Source of the DNA: Salipiger abyssi
GTDB taxonomy: Bacteria > Pseudomonadota > Alphaproteobacteria > Rhodobacterales > Rhodobacteraceae
Assembly: GCF_001975705.1 (NCBI RefSeq)
Contig: NZ_CP015093.1
Location: 1,364,001 to 1,428,000, forward strand
DNA length: 64,000 bases
Direction of reading: 5' to 3'
Below are positions 33,285-42,622 of the stretch, piece by piece. The stretch's first letter is position 1. Each line of letters begins with the position of its first letter. The notes under the pieces are model-generated. The model was not told the DNA's origin. It saw only the letters and a list, made by a program, of their open reading frames with translations, and did not search any database. Position numbers and translations under genes: made by a program.

Positions 33285-34190
33285 ATGAACTGGATCACCA
33301 ACTACGTCCGCCCCCGGATCAACTCGATCTTCTCGCGCCGCGAGATGCCCGAGAATCTCTGGATGAAATGCGACAGCTGCGGGACGATGCTGTTCCACCG
33401 CGAGGTGACGGACAATCTCGGCGTCTGCACCAATTGCAACCATCACATGCCGATCACCCCGCGCGTGCGGTTCGAGTCGCTGTTCGACGGCGGCGTGTTC
33501 TCCGAGATCAAGGTGCCCGAGCCGCTGGCCGACCCGCTGCATTTCCGCGATCAGAAGAAATATCCCGACCGCATGCGCGCGGCGCAGAAATCCACCGGCG
33601 AGAAAGAGGCAATGCTCGTCGCCACCGGCGAGATCGGCCGTACCCCGGTGGTCTGCGCGGCGCAGGATTTCTCCTTCATGGGCGGCTCCATGGGGATGTA
33701 TGTGGGCAACGCGATCATCAAGGCGGCGGAAGAGGCGAAAAAGCTCAAACGCCCGCTGATCCTGTTCTCCGCCGCCGGCGGCGCGCGCATGCAGGAAGGC
33801 ATCCTGTCGCTGATGCAGATGCCGCGCACCACCGTCGCCGTGCAGATGCTGCGCGAGGCCGGCCTGCCCTATATCGTCGTGCTGACCCATCCGACCACCG
33901 GCGGGGTGACCGCCTCCTACGCGATGCTGGGCGACGTGCAGATCGCCGAGCCCAACGCGCTGATCTGCTTTGCCGGCCCGCGCGTCATCGAACAGACGAT
34001 CCGTGAAAAGCTGCCCGAGGGCTTCCAGCGCGCCGAATACCTGCTCGAGCACGGCATGCTCGACCGGGTGACCGACCGCCGCAAGATGCGCGAAGAGCTT
34101 GTCACCATTGTCCGGATGCTGACCGGGATGCCCCCCGCCGTGGCGGGCGACCTGCCGGCGCCCGCCGAAGAGGCCTCTGCCCCGGAATGA
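33285..34190 (+). CDS. accD: Acetyl-CoA carboxylase carboxyltransferase subunit beta
   Basis: 301 residues. An N-terminal zinc ribbon (CDSCG...CTNCN) is followed by a crotonase-type carboxyltransferase domain with FSFMGGSMGMYVGNAI, SAAGGARMQEGI and THPTTGGVTASYAMLGD. With AccA it transfers carboxyl from biotin to acetyl-CoA, the first step of fatty acid synthesis. A Pro/Ala/Glu-rich tail follows. The stop overlaps the folC ATG (ATGA), the usual accD-folC pair. Confidence 0.97.
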   Translation: MNWITNYVRPRINSIFSRREMPENLWMKCDSCGTMLFHREVTDNLGVCTNCNHHMPITPRVRFESLFDGGVFSEIKVPEPLADPLHFRDQKKYPDRMRAAQKSTGEKEAMLVATGEIGRTPVVCAAQDFSFMGGSMGMYVGNAIIKAAEEAKKLKRPLILFSAAGGARMQEGILSLMQMPRTTVAVQMLREAGLPYIVVLTHPTTGGVTASYAMLGDVQIAEPNALICFAGPRVIEQTIREKLPEGFQRAEYLLEHGMLDRVTDRRKMREELVTIVRMLTGMPPAVAGDLPAPAEEASAPE

Positions 34191-35461
34191 GCGCGCAGGG
34201 CTCGGATGTCATCCTGCAACGGATGCTGTCGCTTCACCCCAAGATCATCGACCTGACGCTGGACCGCGTCTGGCGGCTGCTCGACGCGCTCGGCCATCCC
34301 GAGCGCGACCTGCCGCCGGTGATCCATGCGGCGGGCACCAATGGCAAGGGCTCGACGCTGGCGATGATCCGCGCCGGTTATGAGGGCGCGGGCAAGACCG
34401 TGCATGCCTATACCTCGCCGCATCTGGCGCGCTTTCACGAGCGCATCCGGCTGGCGGGCAGGCTGATCTCCGAAGAGGCGCTGACAGAGGTTCTCGATGA
34501 ATGCTGGGAGGCCAATGGCGGCGACAGCATCACCTATTTCGAGATCACCACCTGCGCCGCCTTCCTCGCCTTTGCCCGGACCCCGGCGGATGTGACGCTG
34601 ATGGAGACCGGGCTCGGCGGGCGGCTCGACGCCACCAATGTGTTCGAAAAACCGGCGCTGACGGTGATCACGCCGATCTCGCTCGATCACCAGCAATTCC
34701 TCGGCGAGACGCTGGCGGCCATCGCAGGCGAAAAGGCCGGGATCCTCAAGCACGGTGTGCCCTGCGTGGTCGGCCCGCAGCCCGAAGAGGTCATGGAGGT
34801 GATCGAGGCGCAGGCGGCAAAGCTCGGCGCGCCGCTCATCGCCCATGGCCAGCACTGGCATGTCTGGGAAGAGCGCGGGCGGCTGGTGTTTCAGGACGAG
34901 CACGGGCTGCTCGACCTGCCGCTGCCGACCCTGCCCGGCGCGCATCAGATCGAGAACGCCGGGGCCGCGCTGGCGGCGCTGCGTCATCTGGGGCTCGGCG
35001 AGGCCGCCTATGAGGCGGCTGTCACCCGCGCCGAATGGCCCGCCCGGATGCAGCGCCTGCGCGAGGGGCCGCTGGCGGCGGCGGCGCCCGGGGTCGAGCT
35101 CTGGCTCGATGGCGGCCACAACCCGGCGGCGGGCGAGGCGCTGGCGCGGCATCTGGCAACCCTTCCCGAGCGGCCCACGCATCTGATCTGCGGGATGCTC
35201 AACACCAAGGACATCAGCGGCTATCTGCGCCCGCTCGCCACGCAGGCGCAGGGCCTCACCGCCGTGTCGATCCCCGGAGAGGCCAACACGCTGCCCGCCG
35301 AAGAGACCGCGCGGATCGCCACCTCAGTCGGGATGCAGGTCGATACCGCCGAAACGGTGGCCGAGGCGCTGGCGCGGATCGCGGGCGCGGATCCCTCAGC
35401 GCGAGTTCTGATCTGCGGATCGCTCTACCTTGCCGGGAACATCCTGCGCGAAAACGGCTGA
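34187..35461 (+). CDS. folC: Bifunctional folylpolyglutamate/dihydrofolate synthase
   Basis: 424 residues, Mur-ligase fold. The P-loop is HAAGTNGKGSTLAMI, the conserved TSPHLARFHERIRLAG follows, and METGLGGRLDATN and SLDHQQFLGETLAAIAGEKAGI are the central motifs; LDGGHNPAAG begins the C-terminal domain. It adds glutamate to folates. Translationally coupled to accD by a 4-nt overlap. Confidence 0.96.
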   Translation: MSAQGSDVILQRMLSLHPKIIDLTLDRVWRLLDALGHPERDLPPVIHAAGTNGKGSTLAMIRAGYEGAGKTVHAYTSPHLARFHERIRLAGRLISEEALTEVLDECWEANGGDSITYFEITTCAAFLAFARTPADVTLMETGLGGRLDATNVFEKPALTVITPISLDHQQFLGETLAAIAGEKAGILKHGVPCVVGPQPEEVMEVIEAQAAKLGAPLIAHGQHWHVWEERGRLVFQDEHGLLDLPLPTLPGAHQIENAGAALAALRHLGLGEAAYEAAVTRAEWPARMQRLREGPLAAAAPGVELWLDGGHNPAAGEALARHLATLPERPTHLICGMLNTKDISGYLRPLATQAQGLTAVSIPGEANTLPAEETARIATSVGMQVDTAETVAEALARIAGADPSARVLICGSLYLAGNILRENG

Positions 35462-35594
35462 GCCCCTGACGCTGCGGCGAAATTGCCGTGCCAGAGGCAC
35501 CCCCGGATATTGACGCTTTCCCCAACGAAAATCTATATGTTGCGGCGTTGGGGCGCTGTCTGTCCCGGTGGTCTGGCGTAACGAGGGGGAGCAG

Positions 35595-36167
35595 ATGTTA
35601 CAGGGTGTTTGCCTGACCGGGCTTGCCGCATGCCTCGCCGCCGGTGTCGCCTCGGCTGATCAAAGCCGCATCACCCCCGACATGGCGGGCTTTGCCGTGT
35701 CGCTCAACGGCGAGACGCTGACCGTCACCCGCGAGGGCGACGCCTGCCCACCGGCCTGCGTGCAACCGATGCGTGCCGCGCCGGGCATCGCCACCATCGG
35801 CGAGCTGGAGCTGCTGGCCTTTCTAGAACACAGCGCCGCTGCCGGAACCGGGCTGCTGATCGACGCGCGGTTGCCCGAGGGCTTCGCCTCGGCCACCCTA
35901 CCCGGCGCGGTGAACGTGCCCGCCGCGACGCTCGCCGCCGACAACCCTTATCGCAGCGATCTCCTGGCAGCGCTCGGCGTGCAGGGCGGCGATTTCTCCG
36001 CAGCCTTCGATCTGGTGATCTTTGCGGCAGGCCCCGCCGCACCGGAGGCGCCGGAGGCATTGCGCAGCCTGCGCGACGCGGGCTACCCGGCGGAGAAGCT
36101 GAGCTATTATCGTGGCGGCGTACAAGGCTGGACGGCGCTTGGCCTCAGCGCCGCGACGGCGCCGTGA
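35595..36167 (+). CDS. Exported rhodanese-like protein with altered active site
   Basis: 190 residues. Signal peptide MLQGVCLTGLAACLAAGVASA, so periplasmic. The rhodanese fold is seen in LLIDARLPEGFASATLPGAVNVPA and LSYYRGGVQGWTALGL. At the active-site loop (VIFAAGPAAPEAPEALR) Ala replaces the sulfur-carrying Cys, so classical activity is unlikely. Two Cys near the N-terminus (CPPACVQP) could form a disulfide. GAGGGGGAG precedes the ATG. It is 22 nt from the LysM gene and probably in one operon with it. Confidence 0.75.
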   Translation: MLQGVCLTGLAACLAAGVASADQSRITPDMAGFAVSLNGETLTVTREGDACPPACVQPMRAAPGIATIGELELLAFLEHSAAAGTGLLIDARLPEGFASATLPGAVNVPAATLAADNPYRSDLLAALGVQGGDFSAAFDLVIFAAGPAAPEAPEALRSLRDAGYPAEKLSYYRGGVQGWTALGLSAATAP

Positions 36168-36189
36168 GCGGCAGGACGGGAGGCAGCGC

Positions 36190-36771
36190 ATGATCCGGAT
36201 GGTTCTGCTCGCCTTGGGCTTTCTCGCGATCACCATCGCGTTGATCGCCTTTCAGCCCGGCATGCGCCAAAGCGCGGTCCCCGAGCCGCCGGAGTTCACG
36301 GTCAGCCGCGCCGAGCCGGCGCCGCTCGACACGCTGCTCCCCGCTGAACCGGATCCGGCGCCCGTCTCTGCCTCCGAGCCACGCCCGCCGACCCCGCCCG
36401 CACCGGCGGCTGCCCCTGCGCCGCAGCCCGCAGACGACGCCGACGCGCTGCGTCGGATGACATGGCAGGCGCTGGCCGGACTGCAAGCCGCCACCGGCCA
36501 AAGCGCGGCACCAGGCAAACCCGGCAGCCTGCTCGCAACCATCGTGACCCGCTCGCTCACCGATCTCGGCCTCATGCCGACCGCGGCGCCCGAGGGGCCG
36601 TCAGACCCGGATCTCTATGTTGTTCAGCCAGGCGACAGCCTCGCGAGCATCGCCCTAGCCGTCTATGGCGACGTCAACATGACCGGCCCGCTCTTTGCCG
36701 CAAATCAGTCGCAACTGGCACATCCGGACGATTTGCGCCCCGGTCAGCGGCTGATCTTGCCCGAAAGCTAG
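36190..36771 (+). CDS. Membrane-anchored LysM-domain protein
   Basis: 193 residues. An N-terminal helix (MVLLALGFLAITIALIAF) anchors a long Pro/Ala-rich spacer. Near the end a single LysM (YVVQPGDSLASIALAVYGDVNMTGPLFAANQ...LRPGQRLILP) should bind peptidoglycan. GGGAGG lies before the ATG. It is the last gene before a 404-nt region with a promoter and two terminators. Confidence 0.82.
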   Translation: MIRMVLLALGFLAITIALIAFQPGMRQSAVPEPPEFTVSRAEPAPLDTLLPAEPDPAPVSASEPRPPTPPAPAAAPAPQPADDADALRRMTWQALAGLQAATGQSAAPGKPGSLLATIVTRSLTDLGLMPTAAPEGPSDPDLYVVQPGDSLASIALAVYGDVNMTGPLFAANQSQLAHPDDLRPGQRLILPES

Positions 36772-36842
36772 GCGAAAACGGACCGCAAGGTCTTGGGTAC
36801 GCTTGGAAAGCCAAACATAGTGTTAGCGATCTTCACTAAATG

Positions 36843-36872
36843 TTGACGGTTCGGCCTGATTTGCCCTAATCT
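36843..36872 (+). promoter_or_regulatory. Candidate sigma-70 promoter of an intergenic transcript
   Basis: TTGACG, 18 nt, TAATCT, the best sigma-70 pair I found in the window. It points away from the LysM gene, and no long ORF follows. Expected start near 36879. Confidence 0.5.
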
Positions 36873-37043
36873 GCCTCAAAGACCAGTGCGCGACCGGACA
36901 CCGGCGCGCCGGCCAGGGGGACGGATATGGGGACGGTAACCGCTCGTCAGAGCTCATGCGCCGCAATGACGGCGCCGGATCGGACGACACACGCGGCCAC
37001 AGGCGTGCCTGCCCCTCTCTCACGCGACATCATGGCTCATTCC

Positions 37044-37079
37044 GCAAAAAGACCGGCGCAAACTCGTGCCGGTCTTTGC
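37044..37079 (+). terminator. Extended GC hairpin, possible terminator
   Basis: GCAAA-AA-GACCGGC, a 10-nt loop, GCCGGTC-TTTGC. The stem is 12 bp with a two-base bulge. The T-rich part pairs within the stem, so termination strength is unclear; it could also be a structural element of the RNA. Confidence 0.45.
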
Positions 37080-37132
37080 GTTTCGGGCACCGGCATAAGG
37101 TAAACAGGCAACAACAAACGTCGAGCAACCCT

Positions 37133-37159
37133 GAGGGTCCTTCGGGACCCTTCTTTTTT
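37133..37159 (+). terminator. Rho-independent terminator
   Basis: AGGGTCC-TTCG-GGACCCT, a 7-bp stem closed by a stable UUCG tetraloop, followed by TCTTTTTT. It ends plus-strand transcription just before the zapE stop at 37176. Confidence 0.85.
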
Positions 37160-37175
37160 GCCCGACACCGCCGGC

Positions 37176-38240
37176 TTACAGCGGGTGATGCCCCCAGTCC
37201 GCGCTCTGCATCTCGCGCAGGCGGCTGGCGGTGCGCTCGAATTCGAAGGCGCCCGGCCCCTCGATATAGAGGCTCTCGGGTTCGTCCACGGCGCTGGCGA
37301 TCAGCTTGACCTTGGCCTCGTAAAGCGCGTCGATCAGGGTGACGAAGCGCTTGGCTTCGTTGAAATTGCTGCGCCCGAGGCGGGGCACGTTCTCGATCAC
37401 CAGCAGCCGCAGCGCATCGGCAATAGCGAGGTAATCCGCCGGACCAAGCGCCTGGCCGCAAAGCTCGTAGAACGAGGCCCGCGCGACGCCGTTCCAGTAA
37501 CGCGGCAGCTCGACCTTGCGGCCCTTCACATGCAGCACCAGCGCCTCTTCGCGGCCATGGGTCAGCTCGCCCCAGACGCGGTTGATCTCGGCCCGCGCCT
37601 CGGCATCGACGGGCGTGAAATAGACCCGCGCGCCCTGAAGCCGGTCCTGCCGGTGATCGCGCTCCGAGGCCAGCTCGCGCACCACCAGCCGCTCCTTGAT
37701 GAGCGCGATGAAAGGCAGAAAGAGCTGCCGGTTGAGCCCGTTTTTATAGAGATCGTCGGGCACCCGGTTGGAGGTGGTCACCACCACCGTGCCGGCCTGG
37801 AAAAGCTGCTCGAAGAGCCGCCCCACCAGCATCGCGTCGGCGATATCGGTGATCTGCATCTCGTCGAAGGCCAGCACCTTCACCGCATCGCTCACCGCCT
37901 TGGCCATCGGCTTGACCGGATCCTCGACGCCCTCACCGCGCAGCCGGTGCAGCTCCGACTGCATCTCCTGCATGAAGGCGTGGAAATGCACCCGGCGCAC
38001 CGGTACGGCGAGGCTCTCGACAAAGAGATCCATCAGCATCGACTTGCCGCGCCCGACACCGCCCCAGAGATAGAGCCCCTTGGGCGGCTCCGGCGCCTTG
38101 CGGAACAGCCCCTTCTTCACCGGCTGGGCCAGCGCGGCGCGGATGCGTTCGAGCTCGGGCAGCGCCTCTTCCTGTGCGGGATCGCGCAGGAGAAGCCCTT
38201 CGGCGACGCGCTCGTCATATAGGTCAGTCAGCGTGGTCAT
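37176..38240 (-). CDS. zapE: Cell division protein ZapE (AFG1-like ATPase)
   Basis: 354 residues. Walker A GGVGRGKSML, Walker B VLAFDEMQITD, sensor TSNRVPDDLYKNGLNRQLFLPFI and the C-terminal RLGRSNFNEAKRFVTLIDALYEAKVKLI are characteristic. ZapE acts on the Z-ring under stress or low oxygen; AFG1 relatives work on membrane protein quality control. ATG 38240 begins the conserved N-terminal MTTLTDLYDERVAEG; the frame stays open far upstream but only as noise. Confidence 0.92.
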   Translation of the reverse strand: MTTLTDLYDERVAEGLLLRDPAQEEALPELERIRAALAQPVKKGLFRKAPEPPKGLYLWGGVGRGKSMLMDLFVESLAVPVRRVHFHAFMQEMQSELHRLRGEGVEDPVKPMAKAVSDAVKVLAFDEMQITDIADAMLVGRLFEQLFQAGTVVVTTSNRVPDDLYKNGLNRQLFLPFIALIKERLVVRELASERDHRQDRLQGARVYFTPVDAEARAEINRVWGELTHGREEALVLHVKGRKVELPRYWNGVARASFYELCGQALGPADYLAIADALRLLVIENVPRLGRSNFNEAKRFVTLIDALYEAKVKLIASAVDEPESLYIEGPGAFEFERTASRLREMQSADWGHHPL

Positions 38241-38375
38241 ACCCGCCGCATAGCGCGGCTGCGGGGGATTGTGTAGAGGGTCCGACCGCACCCCTTCGCG
38301 ATTGTATCGGTGACATTTCTTAAATTGACGCCGCGCGCCCGACCCCGCAGTTTGCACGCGGAACAGGAGACACCC

Positions 38376-39620
38376 ATGGAAAAACAACCCAGCCTCTTTA
38401 CCCCGGTCCTGCTGGTGGGGTGCTTTATCATCCTGGTGTCCTTCGCCATCCGCGCGAGCTTTGGCGTGTTCCAGATCCCCGTCGCCGAGGAATTCGGCTG
38501 GCTGCGCACGGAGTTTTCGCTGGCCATCGCCATCCAGAACCTCGCCTGGGGCATTGGCCAGCCGATCTTTGGCGCCATGGCGGAAAAGATCGGCGACCGC
38601 AAAGCCATCATCTTCGGCGCGATCGTCTATGCCGCGGGGCTGGTGCTGTCGAGCACGGCGGTCACGCCCGGAGCGATCCAGCTTTACGAGGTACTGGTGG
38701 GCTTCGGCATCGCCGGCACCGGCTTCGGCGTGATCCTCGCCGTCGTGGGCCGCGCCGCCAGCGACGAGAACCGCTCGATGTCGCTGGCCATCGCGACGGC
38801 GGCGGGCAGCGCCGGGCAGGTGGTCGGCGCGCCGGTGGCGGAATGGCTGCTGGGGCTCTTCCCCTGGCAGAGCGTCTTTCTCATATTCGCCGCGGCGATC
38901 CTCGGCACGCTCCTGACGCTGCCTCTGATGCGCGCACCGACGCCACCGGCAAGCCGCGCCGAGCTCGAGGAAAGCCTTGGCGGCATCCTGCTGCGGGCGC
39001 TGCGCGACCCGTCCTTCGTGCTGATCTTTATCGGCTTTTTCTCCTGCGGCTATCAGCTCGCCTTCATCACCGCGCACTTTCCGGCCTTCGTGACCGAGAT
39101 GTGCGGGCCGATCCTGCCCGGCGGGGTGCTGCACGATATCGGCATCACCTCCACCTCGGCGCTGGGGGCGGTCTCCATCGGGGTGATCGGGCTGGCCAAT
39201 ATCGGCGGCACGCTGGCGGCGGGCTGGGCGGGCAAGCACTGGCCCCGGAAATACCTGCTGGCGGGGATCTATGTCGCGCGCACCGTCGCGGCGGGGGCGT
39301 TCATCATGCTGCCGATCACGCCGGCCTCGGTGCTGATTTTCTCGGTGGTCATGGGCGCGCTGTGGCTCGCCACGGTGCCGCTGACCTCGGGTCTGGTCGC
39401 GCATATCTACGGGCTGCGCTACATGGGCACGCTCTACGGCATCGTGTTCTTTTCGCACCAGCTCGGCGGCTTCCTCGGCGTCTGGCTGGGCGGGCGGATG
39501 TATGACATCCACGGCGATTACACGCTGGTGTGGTGGATCGGCGTGGGCGTCGGTGCACTGAGCGCCATCGTGCACCTGCCGGTGAAGGAAAACCGCGCGC
39601 CGGTCGTGGCGCCGGCATAA
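38376..39620 (+). CDS. Major facilitator superfamily transporter (oxalate/formate antiporter-like group)
   Basis: 414 residues, 12 helices. LVSFAIRASFGVFQIPVAEEFGWLRTEFSLAIAIQNLAWGIGQPIFG matches the OxlT-like MFS group that exchanges small organic acids. The loop-2 motif is GAMAEKIGDRKAII. GGAGACA precedes ATG 38376. It stands alone, divergent from zapE. The substrate cannot be inferred. Confidence 0.85.
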   Translation: MEKQPSLFTPVLLVGCFIILVSFAIRASFGVFQIPVAEEFGWLRTEFSLAIAIQNLAWGIGQPIFGAMAEKIGDRKAIIFGAIVYAAGLVLSSTAVTPGAIQLYEVLVGFGIAGTGFGVILAVVGRAASDENRSMSLAIATAAGSAGQVVGAPVAEWLLGLFPWQSVFLIFAAAILGTLLTLPLMRAPTPPASRAELEESLGGILLRALRDPSFVLIFIGFFSCGYQLAFITAHFPAFVTEMCGPILPGGVLHDIGITSTSALGAVSIGVIGLANIGGTLAAGWAGKHWPRKYLLAGIYVARTVAAGAFIMLPITPASVLIFSVVMGALWLATVPLTSGLVAHIYGLRYMGTLYGIVFFSHQLGGFLGVWLGGRMYDIHGDYTLVWWIGVGVGALSAIVHLPVKENRAPVVAPA

Positions 39621-39663
39621 GCGATCCGGCGGGTTTGGGTGGAGTGCCCCCCGCCCCCGGGGC

Positions 39664-40575
39664 TCAGCCTTCCGTCCAGCGCGAATGCACGTAGCGGCTG
39701 GTCATCAGGTCGAGATGCGCGCCGCCGCCATTCTTGAAGAGCGTGATCTCGGCCTCGCTCTCGCGCCGCATCCGCTCGGGCGCGTAGTAATCCGCCAGCA
39801 CGTCCCCGCGCGCAATGGCACCGGTCTCCAGCGGTATCTTCAGCTCGCCGATATGATCGAGCGTGGTGTCGTAGCTGTCGACAAAGACCCGCGCCCGTTG
39901 CAGCGCGATATCGTCGGCCTCGCGCATATCCGGGCGATAGGCGCCGATCAGGTCGAGATGCTGGCCCGGTTGCAGCCACTCGCCCCGGATCACCGGCTGT
40001 GTGGACATGGTGGCGCAGGTCACGATATCGGCCCGCGACACCGCCGCCTCAAGATCCTCGGCGACCGCGATGCCCAGCTCTTCGGCCATCGCCTCGGCTT
40101 TCGCAATCGTCCGGTTCCAGACCGAAAACCGTGCCCCCGGAAAGCCCGCGCTATAGGCCTCGAACAGCGAATGGCCGACATGACCGGCGCCGACGATCAG
40201 GATCTCGCGCGAGTCGGGCCGCGCCAGTTTCAGCGCGCCGAGCAGGCTGTCGCCGGCGGTCTTCCACTTGGTGATCAGATGGAAATCCACCACCGCCTCC
40301 AAGAGCCCGTCGGCATCGCCGTAAAGCGACACGCCACCGTTGACCATGCCCAGCCCCTTCGCCGGGTTGCCGGGAAACACCGTGGCGGATTTCACCGCGA
40401 GCCCCAGCCCGTCGATCCAGGCGGCGCGGTTCAGCAGCGTGTCCTCGCCACGATAGAGAAAACTGTCGGCGATCTCGGCCTTGGGCAGCCGGTGCCCCTC
40501 TTCGAAGGCGCGGGTCAGCCCCAGCCAGTCGAGCTTTGCCTGCGCCTCGAACGGGATGAAATCGGGCGCGCTCAT
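39664..40575 (-). CDS. Ornithine cyclodeaminase / mu-crystallin family protein
   Basis: 303 residues. The family core is visible in LAVKSATVFPGNPAKGLGMVNGGVSLYGDADG and the dinucleotide motif ILIVGAGHVGHSLFEAY; TTCATMSTQPVIRG is the usual end of the NAD domain (here VTCATMSTQP). Ornithine cyclodeaminase converts ornithine to proline; related members reduce imines. ATG 40575 overlaps the HAD gene's stop by 4 nt. Which reaction it performs is open. Confidence 0.8.
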   Translation of the reverse strand: MSAPDFIPFEAQAKLDWLGLTRAFEEGHRLPKAEIADSFLYRGEDTLLNRAAWIDGLGLAVKSATVFPGNPAKGLGMVNGGVSLYGDADGLLEAVVDFHLITKWKTAGDSLLGALKLARPDSREILIVGAGHVGHSLFEAYSAGFPGARFSVWNRTIAKAEAMAEELGIAVAEDLEAAVSRADIVTCATMSTQPVIRGEWLQPGQHLDLIGAYRPDMREADDIALQRARVFVDSYDTTLDHIGELKIPLETGAIARGDVLADYYAPERMRRESEAEITLFKNGGGAHLDLMTSRYVHSRWTEG

Positions 40576-41192
40576 GCCGCGACCCCCTCGGGCAGAAGCC
40601 CGTGCGATACCAGGCACTCGCCCCAGCCCCGCGGGGTTTCAAAGAGATGCACCTGCCAGCCCCGCGCCTCCGCCGCCGCGATATTCTCCGCCCGGTCATC
40701 GGCAAAGAGCAGGGTTTCCGGCGCCAACCCGCAATCCTCCTCGACCATCTGGTAGATCTGCGGATCGGGTTTGACCACCTTCATCGCGCCCGAGATATAG
40801 GCACGGTCGTATTCGCCGAGAAACGGATAGATCTCCTGCCCCTGCTCCAGTGGCCCCTCGCCGATATTGCTCAGGAAGAACACCGGCACGCCGCGCGCGC
40901 GCAGCGCCCGCAGCAGCGTCACCGAGCCGTCGATCGCCGGCGACGCCAGCTTGACCCAGTTGTCATGCCAGTGGCGGATCTCGTCGCGCCATTCCGGGTG
41001 ACGCTCGGCGGTGTCGTAGACCATGGTGCGGAAATCCTCGCCCGCATCGACCCGCTCGTTCATGGCGTGCAGATCGACCTCGGCAAACATGGCGCGGCGG
41101 CGCTCCTCGCCCATCAGTGCATCGAAATAGAGCTCCGGCTGCCACCGTATCAGCACATTGCCGATGTCGAAAACCACTGCCTCGATTGCCAT
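40572..41192 (-). CDS. HAD-superfamily hydrolase
   Basis: 206 residues. Motif I VVFDIGNVLIRW (nucleophile Asp), motif II FLSNIGEG, Lys in MKVVKPDPQIY and the acidic motif LLFADDRAENIAAAEARGW are all present, with a helical cap between. The N-terminal form (DIGNVL) resembles the YihX-type sugar phosphatases. Coupled to the cyclodeaminase gene by a 4-nt overlap and 3 nt from yaiI. Confidence 0.88.
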   Translation of the reverse strand: MAIEAVVFDIGNVLIRWQPELYFDALMGEERRRAMFAEVDLHAMNERVDAGEDFRTMVYDTAERHPEWRDEIRHWHDNWVKLASPAIDGSVTLLRALRARGVPVFFLSNIGEGPLEQGQEIYPFLGEYDRAYISGAMKVVKPDPQIYQMVEEDCGLAPETLLFADDRAENIAAAEARGWQVHLFETPRGWGECLVSHGLLPEGVAA

Positions 41193-41195
41193 GAC

Positions 41196-41648
41196 CTATC
41201 CCTTTGCCTGCCGCATTTCCCGTTCGAGCGCGTTCAAAAAACGGGACCGGTCGGCCTTTGTAAAGGCCTTGCCGCCGCCGCCCTGCCCCAGCGGATTGGC
41301 CGCGCGCAGATCCGCCATCAGATCGCGCATTGCCAGTTGCTGGCCGATATTGGCCTCGGTAAAGCGCTCGCCATTGTGGCGCAGCACCCGCGCGCCGGTG
41401 GCCACGCATTTCGCCGCCAGCGGGATATCCCCGGTCACAACCACATCGCCCGGGCCGGCGCGCTCGGCGATCCACATATCGGCCACATCCGGCCCCTCGG
41501 GCACGATCACCGTCTCGACCAGCGGGTTTGGCGAGGGCCGCAGCCCGCCATTCGACACGACAAAGATCCGCACCCCGTGGCGGGTGGCCACCCGCTCCGC
41601 CTCACCCTTCACCGGGCAGGCATCGGCGTCGATGTAAAGCGCGGTCAT
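41196..41648 (-). CDS. YaiI/YqxD family (DUF188) protein
   Basis: 150 residues, PIN-like fold. [43 protein letters not shown] and the basic C-terminal [15 protein letters not shown] identify the family. A nuclease activity is suspected from the fold but not proven. Its ATG overlaps the AEC transporter's stop by 4 nt. Confidence 0.92.
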   Translation of the reverse strand: MTALYIDADACPVKGEAERVATRHGVRIFVVSNGGLRPSPNPLVETVIVPEGPDVADMWIAERAGPGDVVVTGDIPLAAKCVATGARVLRHNGERFTEANIGQQLAMRDLMADLRAANPLGQGGGGKAFTKADRSRFLNALEREMRQAKG

Positions 41649-42571
41649 GGGCTCACCAGCGCGATCACCGTGCTGACGGTAAAGATGCTGGCGGCGGTGG
41701 AGATCAGGATCGCCGCCGACACCCGCTGCGGCGCCACCCCGTAATGCTGCGCCAGCATGAAGACATTGCCCGCCACCGGCAGCGCCGCCGCCGAGACCGC
41801 CACCGCCGCCTGGAACGGCGTGACCGGGAAGAACAGATAAAGCCCGGCGGCCACGAAGAGCGGGTGCAGCACCAGCTTGGCAAAGCTCAGCCAGCCCGCC
41901 ACCGCCATGCGCTCGGCGGATTTCGACGCGAGCGAGGCGCCGATGGCAAAGAGCGCGCAGGGCGTGGCGGCATTGCCGAGCATGGTCAGGAACTCGGTCG
42001 CCACCCCGGGCAGCGGCAGCTCCGAGGCCGAAACCAGCAGCCCCGCGACGATGGAAACGATCATCGGATTCTTCAGCAGGCCCACGCCGACGGTACGGAA
42101 GACGCGCAGCGACATCCGCCCCTCGCGCGCCCCGGTCACCAGGATCACCAGCAGCGAGGAGAACACGATCAGGTCGATGGAGAGGATCAGGATGATCGGC
42201 GCCACCGCCTCGGGGCCAAAGAGCAACGCCAGCATCGGCACGCCGAGAAAGCCGGTATTGCCAGTGCAGACGCATTGCGCCTCGATGGCGGCGGTCTGCA
42301 CGTCGAGCCGGCGCGCAAAGGCCACGGCGCTGCCGACCGCATAAACCGCCAGCGAGCCCCAGAGATAGCCCGAGGCCAGCCGCGCGTCGAAGATCTCCGA
42401 GATCGACAGCGTCGCGGAAAACCGGAACAGCATGGCCGAGAGCGCGAAATAGAACACGAATTTCGTCAGCGCCGCGGTCGCCGCCTCGGAAAAGAACCGT
42501 GTCCGCCCGGCACCATACCCAAGCCCGATCAGGGCGAAGAACGGAACCGTCTTGAGGAAGATGGCGAGCAT
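41645..42571 (-). CDS. AEC-family (auxin efflux carrier-like) transporter
   Basis: 308 residues, about ten helices in two repeats. [17 protein letters not shown] and the C-terminal [18 protein letters not shown] are the crossing segments of this family. Members move carboxylates such as malate or malonate; the substrate is unknown here. It begins an overlapping series AEC-yaiI-HAD-cyclodeaminase. Confidence 0.85.
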   Translation of the reverse strand: MLAIFLKTVPFFALIGLGYGAGRTRFFSEAATAALTKFVFYFALSAMLFRFSATLSISEIFDARLASGYLWGSLAVYAVGSAVAFARRLDVQTAAIEAQCVCTGNTGFLGVPMLALLFGPEAVAPIILILSIDLIVFSSLLVILVTGAREGRMSLRVFRTVGVGLLKNPMIVSIVAGLLVSASELPLPGVATEFLTMLGNAATPCALFAIGASLASKSAERMAVAGWLSFAKLVLHPLFVAAGLYLFFPVTPFQAAVAVSAAALPVAGNVFMLAQHYGVAPQRVSAAILISTAASIFTVSTVIALVSP

Positions 42572-42622
42572 GTCACCCTGAAAACTGGGGGCGGGCCCGC
42601 GCCGACCGGCCCGGAAACGGGC

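Larger units (their letters stand above)
36879..37159 (+). ncRNA. Candidate small RNA / leader transcript between LysM and zapE
   Basis: A unit bounded by the promoter at 36843-36872 and by hairpins at 37044-37079 and 37133-37159, giving RNAs of about 200 or 280 nt. The only ORF with a plausible ribosome site (ATG 36927 to stop 37103, 58 codons) has mixed third-position composition and runs through the first hairpin, so it looks non-coding. Not recognised as a known RNA family; a trailing convergent zapE lies beyond. Confidence 0.4.

Noticed and set aside
36927..37103. 58-codon ORF with a possible ribosome site inside the candidate small RNA
   Set aside because: Third codon positions are mixed unlike genes here, and it runs through a terminator-like hairpin; kept only as a note.
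38241..39575. Upstream continuation of the zapE frame to give a 799-residue protein
   Set aside because: The extra ~445 residues lie opposite the MFS gene and read as Asp/Arg/His-rich noise; ZapE starts normally at 38240.
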